A stretch of DNA of 64,000 nt from Zobellia russellii (lineage in GTDB: Bacteria; Bacteroidota; Bacteroidia; Flavobacteriales; Flavobacteriaceae), in the NCBI RefSeq assembly GCF_018728565.1, contig NZ_JACSOI010000001.1, forward strand, positions 1,116,001 through 1,180,000. Direction: 5' to 3'. Below the pieces are notes generated by a model. The model was not told where the DNA came from. It did no database searches and worked only from the letters and a program-made list of their open reading frames with translations. Made by a program: the position numbers and the translations under genes. Numbering within the stretch: the stretch's first letter is position 1; the number at the start of each line of letters is the position of its first letter. This document shows, in pieces, positions 35,736-44,813 of the stretch.

Positions 35736-37262
35736 TTATGGCCGCGGGTTTGGTTTATAAATTCTAAGATTGTCAATCCACAGGGCGGCCGTATCAGAGT
35801 TACCACCATAGCGGAAGAACGTAAGAAATAATTCCCCTGTATTGCCATTGGTATCTCCGCTCACATTTATAGTCTTGGTTACGGTTATCCATTCGTTGTC
35901 TCCTCCATTGCTGTTAACGCTAGACCAGTTTCCATTGGCATCATTCCCTCCACTGGCCATGGTGGTGGACATTCTACGTTCTAGAGCACCGGCAACGTCT
36001 TCTATTCGTTTACCTTCATAAGCAAGAACTACCACATCACCTTCAGCTACGGTATAGCCTTGCATAACGCTTAAACCAATTTTGTCATCACCTCTTACAA
36101 AACCGATACAGCTACGACCCTGATAAGGTTCCATTGGAAGTTCTGCCGAATTTTCGTTTACGAACTTAAAGAAGCCAGAGCCACTACTATTATTGGAAAG
36201 TGCGAATTTAGACTCGTCTTCTGTATCCGTTCCACTCCAAAGGTTATGACCATAAACACAGGGTTCTTCCGTAAACATCTCTGGAATGTAATTATTGGTT
36301 GCGTCTTTAAGAATGCCCGTAGGATTAAATGAGACAAGAACTTCATCATCACTATACATCTTATCACTAAAGGTCAGCTCAACAGTTTTTTCGCCGGTAG
36401 CTTCAATAGATATTATATCCGGGGTTAAAACGGTTCCATTATTCGTATTGACCGTAAGCATAAATTCGCTAATTGCGTTGGCAGGTATATCCTGAGAAAT
36501 TGGCTGTGTAAATTGTAGTTCAATTTTGCTGTCCGTTGCTACGGCCCTTATCAACTCTACAACAAGTTGTTCTACTTGTATGTATCCCATTTTTTGGATG
36601 GTATCTTCAGAAATACCTTCATCCCCATCATCACGTTTAGCAGTAAGAGATACATTGTAAATTCCAGGAGTTAAGAAGGTTATAGTAGGGTTTTCCTCTG
36701 TTGAAGTTAATGTCTCATCAGGACTTTCAAACACCCAGTTAAATTCAGTTGGGGAACCTTGAGAGGTATTTGTAAACGTTATACTATTGCTTGAATAAAT
36801 GTTAATAGCAGCCCCGTTATCTACAGGTTGAGTGATAAAGCTGGTTTTAACAGGTACACTTTTGATAGTAATAGATGTTTCAGAAGTGGTTGATTTTCCA
36901 TCAGAAGAACGGGTAGAGGTTAGTTTTACAATAGCTTCTCCGGGGTTTGAAAAATTAAGCCTTACCATTTGTTCTTTAGATGTTATGGTTTCGTCCCCTT
37001 TAGTAATTGTCCATTCACTTGTATCCGAATTTCCTTCTGTATTATCTATGACAAAAAAGGTTTTGCCCATGTCTATTTCATTGACCATGGCGCCTTCTAA
37101 ATCTTTTACAATAATATTGGAAGTTAAATCACCCACAAATTCTTTTGTGGCCCTCTCTTCCATATCCTGGGTAATATTTACATCTCTATAATCCTCTTGC
37201 TCGCAAGAAGGAGTGGAAAAGATAAAAAACATAAATAGTATAAGGTATGCTGCTTTCTTCAT
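35736..37262 (-). CDS. PKD-containing surface lipoprotein, putative glycan-binding
   Basis: A 508-residue lipoprotein (MFFIFSTPSCEQEDY). Layout: two PKD-like Ig domains (about 45-140, with LNFSNPGEAIVKLTSTRSSD; about 150-230, with PTITFLTPGIYNVSLTAKRD), a SwmB/Big-like domain (about 235-320; IELQFTQPISQDIPANAI, VELTFSDKMYSDDEVLVSFN) and a C-terminal jelly-roll (about 335-508) ending LWIDNLRIYKPNPRP. It has no catalytic signature I recognise. As last gene of the tandem SusCD operon it probably serves as a surface glycan-binding protein in place of SusE/F. The jelly-roll could be a carbohydrate-binding module; that is inference. Confidence 0.75.
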   Translation of the reverse strand: MKKAAYLILFMFFIFSTPSCEQEDYRDVNITQDMEERATKEFVGDLTSNIIVKDLEGAMVNEIDMGKTFFVIDNTEGNSDTSEWTITKGDETITSKEQMVRLNFSNPGEAIVKLTSTRSSDGKSTTSETSITIKSVPVKTSFITQPVDNGAAINIYSSNSITFTNTSQGSPTEFNWVFESPDETLTSTEENPTITFLTPGIYNVSLTAKRDDGDEGISEDTIQKMGYIQVEQLVVELIRAVATDSKIELQFTQPISQDIPANAISEFMLTVNTNNGTVLTPDIISIEATGEKTVELTFSDKMYSDDEVLVSFNPTGILKDATNNYIPEMFTEEPCVYGHNLWSGTDTEDESKFALSNNSSGSGFFKFVNENSAELPMEPYQGRSCIGFVRGDDKIGLSVMQGYTVAEGDVVVLAYEGKRIEDVAGALERRMSTTMASGGNDANGNWSSVNSNGGDNEWITVTKTINVSGDTNGNTGELFLTFFRYGGNSDTAALWIDNLRIYKPNPRP

Positions 37263-37284
37263 CTCGTTTTTTTTAGCGTTGTGA

Positions 37285-38196
37285 TTATTTCCAACTTTCC
37301 ATATTTATTTCTGTGTTCCCGTAAATCAAAGTGTCGATTACGCTATGTTCTGCATCGTTATATTTATAGTTATACTTACAAATAAAAGAATGGGTGTCAT
37401 AATTGTATTGTGCGGAGCCCACCAACTCGGTAACTACCGATGTTGTGTCTGCCGATAGCAGGGCAGAACCATCCGAAGGACGAAATTTTAGGTTGTATAT
37501 AAAATCACTGCCATTTTCGTTATCACCTATACGAGGTACCGAAAGAACATCACGCTCTTTTGTATTTAGAAAAACGAATTTATTCAAGACCAATGCGGAG
37601 TTGTTGTACTCAATACTCGAGGCTACCGTACCGTCTTGGTTTAGCTCATCATCTTTGCCCTTTACATAGTACCGACCATCAAATTCATTCTTGAACTTAA
37701 CGGCAACAATAGAGAATTTCTTGCTTTCAAGAATAGAATCTGTAGTGCCGCCGGTCAATAGGAACGGGATAGCATAAGTGTTCTGGGCTCCTTCTGGATA
37801 CTTTACTAAAGAGTCTCTCTTAATGGTCACGTTTACAAATCCAACGTTAGAATCTGCAATGGTAATAGTGGAAGGATCGGACAGTGTGTACCAGGAAGGC
37901 GGCATTACTTTGATGCCCATATCCGTATACTCCGCATTATTGGTAATTAATGTGTCCGAAATAGTATAGTTTAAAGTCGCCAATGCCCCATCATAAGAGT
38001 ATTTGCCGCCATAAGTGGCTCCTACATTAATTTCAAAAGTATCTGCTCCCGGATCTAGAATAACCGTACGAACAGGATATTGATTGGCAAAATAGGCAGC
38101 TGTACTATCAAAATCTGTTTGATATTCGTCGTAACAAGCCGTCATCAAAAAAACAAGAAACAACGGAAGTATGGTAATCTTTTTCATTTTTTTCAT
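37285..38196 (-). CDS. DUF1735-type (BT_3987-like) surface lipoprotein
   Basis: A lipoprotein of about 303 residues (signal LPLFLVFLMTACYDEYQ). The N-terminal part contains the DUF1735 pattern: TVILDPGADTFEINVGATYG, LNYTISDTLITNNAEYTDMG, MPPSWYTLSDPSTITIADSN and ITVPFLLTGG-like YAIPFLLTGG. The second half resembles DUF4361, with GRYYVKGKDDELNQDG and KYNDAEHSVIDTLIYG. Such proteins accompany SusCD pairs and bind glycans. Start choice is open: ATGs at 38220 and 38217 overlap the SusD stop; the ATG at 38196 gives a normal signal peptide and a 7-bp gap. Confidence 0.8.
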   Translation of the reverse strand: MKKMKKITILPLFLVFLMTACYDEYQTDFDSTAAYFANQYPVRTVILDPGADTFEINVGATYGGKYSYDGALATLNYTISDTLITNNAEYTDMGIKVMPPSWYTLSDPSTITIADSNVGFVNVTIKRDSLVKYPEGAQNTYAIPFLLTGGTTDSILESKKFSIVAVKFKNEFDGRYYVKGKDDELNQDGTVASSIEYNNSALVLNKFVFLNTKERDVLSVPRIGDNENGSDFIYNLKFRPSDGSALLSADTTSVVTELVGSAQYNYDTHSFICKYNYKYNDAEHSVIDTLIYGNTEINMESWK

Positions 38197-38203
38197 TTTT
38201 GAG

Positions 38204-40048
38204 TTATTTCCAACCATCATTTTGTTTTAAATTGGAGCTCGTTAGTATTTCACTTCTAGGTATTGCACCGTATCTCATATAATCTGGAAAAGAAACTTGG
38301 TTAGGGTATACGTTCTCATTAAAGTTATAATTGAATGTGGTTCCATTATCATCAGTAGAAACTTCTGATCTTTTAACTGTAGTATTCAAATCATCTCCCC
38401 ATCTTCTAACGTCATAAAACCGATGGCCTTCAAAGCAAAGTTCTATGCGTCTCTCATTTTTGATAAGGGGTGTTAAATCTGCTAAACTTGCCAAGTAGGG
38501 ATCGCTATTTACCGAAGTATCACCATCTGTTGGAATACCGGCACGATTACGCACAAGTCTTAGCGCCTGCCTTGCAGAAAGACCGTCTATCATTACATCT
38601 GGTCCTACCGTATTGTTGGCGGCTTCGGCAAAATTAAGATACGCTTCTACCGCGCGGAACATTGCGGTAAAATGCCATGGGGTCTCAGAACTTACACCAG
38701 CAATAAAACTGGGCTTTTCAGTTATCCATTTTCTCAAATAGTAATTGGTACGGGAAACACGTGAATCGTCTGAAATATTTGCGGCACCTACGGAAGTATT
38801 GCCTCCATCCCACATTTGAATATTAGTATTGTGAAATTCCGCATTGTTATAAATAATAGTCATATAAAAGCGCGGATCTCTATTGTCATAGGGCATATCC
38901 TCACTATAGCCGGAATCTGCTTTTTCAGAAATGGGATAGCCATTGCTCATAGGAAAAGCATCTACAAGGTTTTGTGATGGGTTGGTGGAACCTTGGACGG
39001 AAAGTCCTAATGATGGTGGATAGTTATCTTCTTCCCAAGCTTTTGTTTGATTTGCCCTTCTTAAAATTAACTCAGGGTTAGCATCTACTTTGGTGAAATA
39101 ATCATCATCAATGGTATTTGGGTGATAAATGTCTGGTAATTCACCAATGGCATCTATGACCTTTTTAGCCGCTTCTGCAGACCGCGTATAGTAATCCGTA
39201 GCCTGAGCGGAGTTACCTGCGGAAAAAGCAGGACTTGCAGCATAGAGCAGCAATCTTGATTTGAGTGCGTTACAAGCAACGGTTGTTGGTAAGCCTGCCA
39301 GTCCGTCTCCATATATGGTAGACTGTAAGTTGTCATCTGGGTGAGAGTTTACATACTCATCCGAATATTCGGGCAGTAACCCGGAGGTTAGGGCAGTATC
39401 TATATGTGCTACAATAAACTCCACAGTTTCTGCGTAAGTTGCTCTTTTTAACTCTAAAGCTTCTTCTTCGCTTATAACCTTGTCAACAATTGGAATGCCC
39501 ATAATCTCACCATCTACCGGGCCGGCATAATCTCTTAAAAGTTGAAAGTAATTTAAAGCCAATAAAAAGTGCGCTTCTCCCTCCATTCTCTTTTTTATCT
39601 GAATATTTCTATCTTCATTGGAGTTCCTATACACAATATCATCATTAAGACCTACCGAGAGGAACTTATAGATGTTTTTGATATACCTATAATTGTTATT
39701 CCAAGTGTAAATAGGGTAGTTGCCAGCAGTGAAAAAATTGGATACCGTGTGCATTTTCCATGCGGTAGAGTTGTAATCATTAGAAACGGCATTGTCTGTT
39801 GCACAATCTAGAAAGTCACCTGAAAATGTTGTGTAACTTCCTGGAATTGCTCCATAAGCAGGTACATATAGACCTTCTACATATTCAGGATTTAATTCGT
39901 AATCAAGTACCGCTTCTTCACTTAGATTGTTGTTGAAGTTGGGCTCAAAATAGTCACTACAGCCTACTAATACTGAAAACAGTAATAGGGGCAATATATA
40001 GTTTCTTATATTTTTCATCTTTGAATAATTTTTTTTGTTCGTTTTCAT
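38204..40048 (-). CDS. SusD-like lipoprotein, second pair of the tandem locus
   Basis: A SusD/RagB-family lipoprotein of 614 residues from the ATG that overlaps the upstream SusC stop (TAATG), or 604 from an ATG at 40018. The lipobox is LVGCSDYF. Family features: KRMEGEAHFLLALNYFQLLR, CNALKSRLLLYAASPAFSAG, MFRAVEAYLNFAEAAN, and the end with NERRIELCFEGHRFYDVRRW and PDYMRYGAIPRSEI. Pairs with the SusC at 40048-42873. Confidence 0.93.
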   Translation of the reverse strand: MKTNKKNYSKMKNIRNYILPLLLFSVLVGCSDYFEPNFNNNLSEEAVLDYELNPEYVEGLYVPAYGAIPGSYTTFSGDFLDCATDNAVSNDYNSTAWKMHTVSNFFTAGNYPIYTWNNNYRYIKNIYKFLSVGLNDDIVYRNSNEDRNIQIKKRMEGEAHFLLALNYFQLLRDYAGPVDGEIMGIPIVDKVISEEEALELKRATYAETVEFIVAHIDTALTSGLLPEYSDEYVNSHPDDNLQSTIYGDGLAGLPTTVACNALKSRLLLYAASPAFSAGNSAQATDYYTRSAEAAKKVIDAIGELPDIYHPNTIDDDYFTKVDANPELILRRANQTKAWEEDNYPPSLGLSVQGSTNPSQNLVDAFPMSNGYPISEKADSGYSEDMPYDNRDPRFYMTIIYNNAEFHNTNIQMWDGGNTSVGAANISDDSRVSRTNYYLRKWITEKPSFIAGVSSETPWHFTAMFRAVEAYLNFAEAANNTVGPDVMIDGLSARQALRLVRNRAGIPTDGDTSVNSDPYLASLADLTPLIKNERRIELCFEGHRFYDVRRWGDDLNTTVKRSEVSTDDNGTTFNYNFNENVYPNQVSFPDYMRYGAIPRSEILTSSNLKQNDGWK

Positions 40049-42873
40049 TAGAAACCTATTTTCACACCTAAAGAAACGGTGGTATATCTTGGAGCAAAGG
40101 TTAAACCGGAGTTAGGTGATTGAGCATCTAAAGACCAATCGCTACGGAAAGTCATAAGGTCATCCGCTTTTATAAAAATATTCAGGTCTTGAGCGGCAAT
40201 TGATTCAGGAACTACATCCGGAAATTTATAGTTCAACTCTACATTGTTTAATTTAAAGTAGTAGGCGTTCTTTAAAAAGAATGTAGAACTATTATAACTG
40301 TGAGCGGAATTCTCGCTCGTTAGTCTTGGCAGGGAGTAGTTATTATTTGCAAGACCAATAGCATTGCCTGAGCTATCAAATGTTGGAACGGCGGCATCGT
40401 ACACGAACTTTGAATACTTGGCATTTCCTTTATTGGTATAATAGGAATTCCATGCATTCATCCTATGGAACCCACCAACACCCTGCCCTCGTGCATAAAA
40501 GCTGAATTTTTTATAATGAAGGTTAAGGATTGCGGAATATATGTATCTAGGAGTACTATTTCCTATAACGGTCCGGTCAAAGTTATTTATGACATTATCA
40601 TCATAAGTGTATTCTGAATTAGAATTGGATAGGTTTTTGAACTTTAAATCTCCTGGGATGATAGGTCCTAAACTAGAGGTCAATGGCCCGCCGTTTTGGG
40701 CGCCATAACTTGCAATATCTTCGGCACTTGTGTAAAAACCGTCGGCAACATAGCCCCAAATGGCATCTGTATCTTGGCCGGCAGTATTTTGAAACGAAAA
40801 ATCATTTAGTTCATCATACTGTGCCCACTGTGAAATGTAATGCGTGAAATTACCTCCAATGGAGTATCCAAAGTCACCCAATTGGTCTCCCCACTTGGCA
40901 GATACCTCAAAACCTTTGTTATCTATTGCATTGTAATTGGCAACGATGTTTGGGGTACCTGCCAATTTTGGAAATGCGTACTGTATAGTAGTAGGCATAC
41001 CTTCTCTTTTTTCAGTGAAGAATTCTGCGTCTAACCTAAACCTGTTCCTGAACATTCTGGTGGTAAGGCCTATGTTCAATTCAGTAGATGTTTCATAGGT
41101 TAAATTGGGGTTTCCTGCCTGTACATATTGCGTACCTACTAATGATTCTGAGTTTTTGACCCCCGTGGCATAACTTCCTGACCAATATTGATAGTAGTCA
41201 TTGTACAATAAATATGGGAATGACTGGTCATAACCAATTTTGCCATAAGAAGCTTTGAGCTTTAAGTAATCTATAGCCTCCAGATTGTCCATAAATTTTT
41301 CTTCGGATACAATGTAAGACACTCCAAAAGCATTGAACAATTTCCATCTATTGTCTTGGTTGAATCTTGTTGATCCCATATACGATGAAGTTACCTCGGC
41401 AATATATTTGTTTTGAAATGCATAGTTCAATCTTAAACCAAAGTTCATACTCTTGTCATCTTGAACCGTCTCCATATTGGCCGCGGCAGTTTTTACGGTT
41501 TTATTGTCTACTAGATAGTTGAGTGTAGCATTTATAGCATGTTTGCCAAAAATACGGTCATAATCTATATACGCCCCACCACCTAAGTTTCGGTAATAGG
41601 AATCACCCAAACGTTGCTCATTTCCTTTTGGATTATAAACGCCGTTTACGATGAGGGTGTCTTGCTGAGTAGCTGTTAATGCGGGTTTTAGTGTACGATA
41701 TGTAAGTGATTTTCCTTCGGAAATATAGTTGTTCATGTCAAAAGTGGCATAAGCCCTAGCTTTTAACCCTTTTATATACCTGTTAAGGTCAAAGTTCATT
41801 CCTATATTGGTTTGTGCAATAGACGTTGTACGTCTCTGATAACCGGAATAGGCAAGATCTCCGTACAGGTTTTTTCCATTAACTATGTCCGAAGTTCCCA
41901 ACGAATCTACATTGGCTTGAGCGCTAATGAATATTGGGTAGTCCGTAGGTTTGGTAGTGGATAGTTGGTTAAAAAGTTCGTTATCGCTAACATGGCTGCC
42001 ATTTTCAGTAAAAAAACGACCTGAAATATCTAGATTTACGGAAATAACATCATTGATTTTGTAGTCTAGATTGCTCCTTACGTTTACAGCATTGTTCTTG
42101 CTCTTTTCTCCAACCTTAGCAATACCATCTTCCCCCACATAACCTAAGTTGAAAAAGTATTGGGTCTTCTCGTCGCCACCCACCAGTTGAGCATTCAGAT
42201 TTTTGTAATTCTTTGTGTCATTGACGAACATGTCATAATAATCCACATCCGGGTATCTGTAATCTGTACCTGCCAAAGCTATGTCTTCGTTGGAAAATAA
42301 AATATCTTTTCCGTCATTCCGTAGGGCTTGATTGCGATATTTCATGTAATCACGCGCATCAACAAATTCTGGATAGCTTCCTGCGCTGCGTATACCCGAT
42401 TCAACCATTAGAGAAATCTTTTTTTCAGAGTTTGTTCCTCTTTTGGTCTTTATAACTACTACACCGTTAGCCCCTCTACTTCCGTACAGCATTTTGGCCG
42501 TTGCATCTTTAAGGATGTAAACTATGTCTACTTCCTCTAGTTGTAAAGAACTAAGAAAGCGATTAGAAAGACCGTCTATAACTACTAAAGGACCATCGTT
42601 TTCTCCTCCTCTAGATCTTCCTCTTACACGTCCTAAGGTAAAGCCGGGCACTTGACCCTCTATGGCGGCTGTTAAGCTGGGGTATCCAGAATGTAGTAAA
42701 TCACTACTCGTAATCACATCAATAGCTCCTACAAGTCTATTCTCGGACACCTTTATGAACGGCAGCAAAAGTGTGTCTTGTTTTTTGCTATGCATTCCTT
42801 CTTGAGCTATGACATCATCTATGTACAATAGACAAAGCAAAGCGCATGATAATGTCAATATATATTGTTTCAT
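40048..42873 (-). CDS. SusC-like transporter lacking the N-terminal carboxypeptidase-like domain
   Basis: A 941-residue TonB-dependent transporter from the ATG at 42873 (signal MKQYILTLSCALLCLLYIDD). After the signal peptide only about 35 residues precede the plug, so the usual 80-residue carboxypeptidase-regulatory domain and the 'DEVVVVGYG' TonB-box-like segment are absent. The plug is otherwise normal (AAIEGQVPGFTLGRVRGRSR, LVVIDGLSNRF, ILKDATAKMLYGSRGANGVV) and the barrel complete to TVSLGVKIGF. The preceding SusD stop is only 20 bp upstream, so loss by frameshift of an upstream exon-like piece is excluded. It may use a different TonB interface. Confidence 0.92.
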   Translation of the reverse strand: MKQYILTLSCALLCLLYIDDVIAQEGMHSKKQDTLLLPFIKVSENRLVGAIDVITSSDLLHSGYPSLTAAIEGQVPGFTLGRVRGRSRGGENDGPLVVIDGLSNRFLSSLQLEEVDIVYILKDATAKMLYGSRGANGVVVIKTKRGTNSEKKISLMVESGIRSAGSYPEFVDARDYMKYRNQALRNDGKDILFSNEDIALAGTDYRYPDVDYYDMFVNDTKNYKNLNAQLVGGDEKTQYFFNLGYVGEDGIAKVGEKSKNNAVNVRSNLDYKINDVISVNLDISGRFFTENGSHVSDNELFNQLSTTKPTDYPIFISAQANVDSLGTSDIVNGKNLYGDLAYSGYQRRTTSIAQTNIGMNFDLNRYIKGLKARAYATFDMNNYISEGKSLTYRTLKPALTATQQDTLIVNGVYNPKGNEQRLGDSYYRNLGGGAYIDYDRIFGKHAINATLNYLVDNKTVKTAAANMETVQDDKSMNFGLRLNYAFQNKYIAEVTSSYMGSTRFNQDNRWKLFNAFGVSYIVSEEKFMDNLEAIDYLKLKASYGKIGYDQSFPYLLYNDYYQYWSGSYATGVKNSESLVGTQYVQAGNPNLTYETSTELNIGLTTRMFRNRFRLDAEFFTEKREGMPTTIQYAFPKLAGTPNIVANYNAIDNKGFEVSAKWGDQLGDFGYSIGGNFTHYISQWAQYDELNDFSFQNTAGQDTDAIWGYVADGFYTSAEDIASYGAQNGGPLTSSLGPIIPGDLKFKNLSNSNSEYTYDDNVINNFDRTVIGNSTPRYIYSAILNLHYKKFSFYARGQGVGGFHRMNAWNSYYTNKGNAKYSKFVYDAAVPTFDSSGNAIGLANNNYSLPRLTSENSAHSYNSSTFFLKNAYYFKLNNVELNYKFPDVVPESIAAQDLNIFIKADDLMTFRSDWSLDAQSPNSGLTFAPRYTTVSLGVKIGF

Positions 42874-42893
42874 AATTTTATACTTGTTTATTG

Positions 42894-44810
42894 TTACCAA
42901 CCAGGGTTTTGTTTAAATGATTCAAACATGTTCACATATTTAATATCTAAGGGATACCAATAATGTTTGTCTTCAAAAACCCTTGGGACATCCAATTTTT
43001 TATTGACATAGCTAAATGAGCCATCTGCGTTTTTAGTAACACTGGCTTCAAAGATTCCTTCGGCCAGAAGATTTTTGGCAATACGCCATCTGCGAATATC
43101 TCTCCAACGACGGAATTCTCCATAGAATTCTACGGCCCATTCATTTCTTACCCGTTCTCTAAAGATTGTTTTGTCCGTTAAAAATTCCGAACGAACATCT
43201 GGCATTCCTATCCGGTTCCGTATTTTATTCAATGCTTGGCTAGCCGTGGTAACATCAATTCCGGCGGCAACGGCTTCCGGAATATTTGCAGAAGGCCCAT
43301 ATACTTCATTGCCCAACTCCGCCAAACCTAGATACATGTCCGCCAAACGTATGAGAGGGAAAATTCTATAATAGTTCTGAGACCACTTGTTGTCATATTT
43401 ATTATAGCCTAGTTTTCTCCATTTTCCTGCGTCAAAATACCCTGTATAAACAAGACTTTTACCTCTGTAATACTTGTAATGCCAACCTTCGTCTCCTGGA
43501 TTTGACCAAGCTTGATTTTCGTAAGTAGAGTTGTTTCCGCCTCCTGGATCTGCTAAGTACATTTCATCTCCAGGACAGTAAATGAATGATTGCAAACGAG
43601 GGTCTCTGTTGTTATATGGATTTTGCGGATCAAATAGAGGGTCGGCGGAAGTAAAGTTCTCTACAGGATATCCGTTTATAGTCTCGAATTTATCTACTGC
43701 GTTTTGCGTAGGAACGTTGAATACGGCCCACCCACCATCATGTTGGGGAAGGAACCATCCTACTCCGGAGTTGCTCCTGTTCATAGGTAAATTCCAGTTG
43801 TCCGAGTTTGTTGGAACAGGTTGAAATAGGGCTTCATCACTAATAGCTCTATCTTGCGACATCCAATTCTCCATATAGCTATCCTTGTCGTAAAGTTTAT
43901 ATCGGGTAGCTCCACTATTGACCAATTTTAACGCATTTACCATTGCTGTTATTCCCTTTTTGGCATACGTTTCGTCATATGAGTCCTGCCCAAAAGGTAG
44001 TGCATCGCCCTCTGTATTCATTAAAGGACTTGCTGCATACATATAGGCCATAGCTTCGATGGCATAGGCAGAAGCCTTGGTTAAACGACCTACATCTATA
44101 GGGTCTTTCCATTTATTAGGTAAATATTTAACTGCATCTTGACAATCAGCGGCAATAAGATCTGCACATTGCTGAAATGTTGGTTTTATGTGATCAAAAT
44201 TGAATTCTGTAGAGAATGTCTTACGCTCTCCACCCGTGGTGTCTATTAATGTTATACCTCCATACCGCCTAACTACTTCAAACATATGCCATGCCCTAAG
44301 TGCATGTGCTTGGCCAAGTAATTGATTTTTTAATTCTGTAGGAGAGGCACCTACTTCTGCGGGAAAATCTGTAAGCTTTTCAATGTTCTCGATTGCTAGT
44401 CCCATAGCTCTAATTGCCTTTAGGGATTTGCCGGCAGGAGAGTTGTAGTATGGGTCAGACCCGTAGCTGGTTTCTGAGTTGAAATTCATACCAAAATCTC
44501 TCCAGTTTGAATCTTGCCATTGACCTTGGTTTATGGATTTATAAACAGGCATGTCATTTTTTACAGCTTGTTGTTCATCTCCCATGGCACCAACAAAGGC
44601 TCCCCAATTAGATGAAGTGGCTACGTAATTCATAACTAGCCAGTTAGCTCTATCTACGGCGCCTTTATAGTTGTAGTATTCTGAATAGACTACTTCTCCG
44701 TCAATTCCCATTTCTGGATCTGCATCCAAGTAATCCTCACAGGAAACAATTCCTAGAGAGAATGTGAATAATACAATTAGTATTGTAGTATATTTTTTCA
44801 TGTTTATCAT
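42894..44810 (-). CDS. SusD-like lipoprotein, first pair of the tandem locus
   Basis: A SusD/RagB-family lipoprotein of 638 residues (635 from the ATG at 44801, which gives MKKYTTILIVLFTFSLGIVS then Cys). Family features: LLGQAHALRAWHMFEVVRRY, LTKASAYAIEAMAYMYAASP, PLIRLADMYLGLAELGNEVY, ALNKIRNRIGMPDVRSEF and NEWAVEFYGEFRRWRDIRRW. It follows the full-length SusC by 3 bp. The two SusD proteins of this locus share only family-level likeness, so the pairs are not a recent duplication. Confidence 0.93.
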   Translation of the reverse strand: MINMKKYTTILIVLFTFSLGIVSCEDYLDADPEMGIDGEVVYSEYYNYKGAVDRANWLVMNYVATSSNWGAFVGAMGDEQQAVKNDMPVYKSINQGQWQDSNWRDFGMNFNSETSYGSDPYYNSPAGKSLKAIRAMGLAIENIEKLTDFPAEVGASPTELKNQLLGQAHALRAWHMFEVVRRYGGITLIDTTGGERKTFSTEFNFDHIKPTFQQCADLIAADCQDAVKYLPNKWKDPIDVGRLTKASAYAIEAMAYMYAASPLMNTEGDALPFGQDSYDETYAKKGITAMVNALKLVNSGATRYKLYDKDSYMENWMSQDRAISDEALFQPVPTNSDNWNLPMNRSNSGVGWFLPQHDGGWAVFNVPTQNAVDKFETINGYPVENFTSADPLFDPQNPYNNRDPRLQSFIYCPGDEMYLADPGGGNNSTYENQAWSNPGDEGWHYKYYRGKSLVYTGYFDAGKWRKLGYNKYDNKWSQNYYRIFPLIRLADMYLGLAELGNEVYGPSANIPEAVAAGIDVTTASQALNKIRNRIGMPDVRSEFLTDKTIFRERVRNEWAVEFYGEFRRWRDIRRWRIAKNLLAEGIFEASVTKNADGSFSYVNKKLDVPRVFEDKHYWYPLDIKYVNMFESFKQNPGW

Positions 44811-44813
44811 ATT

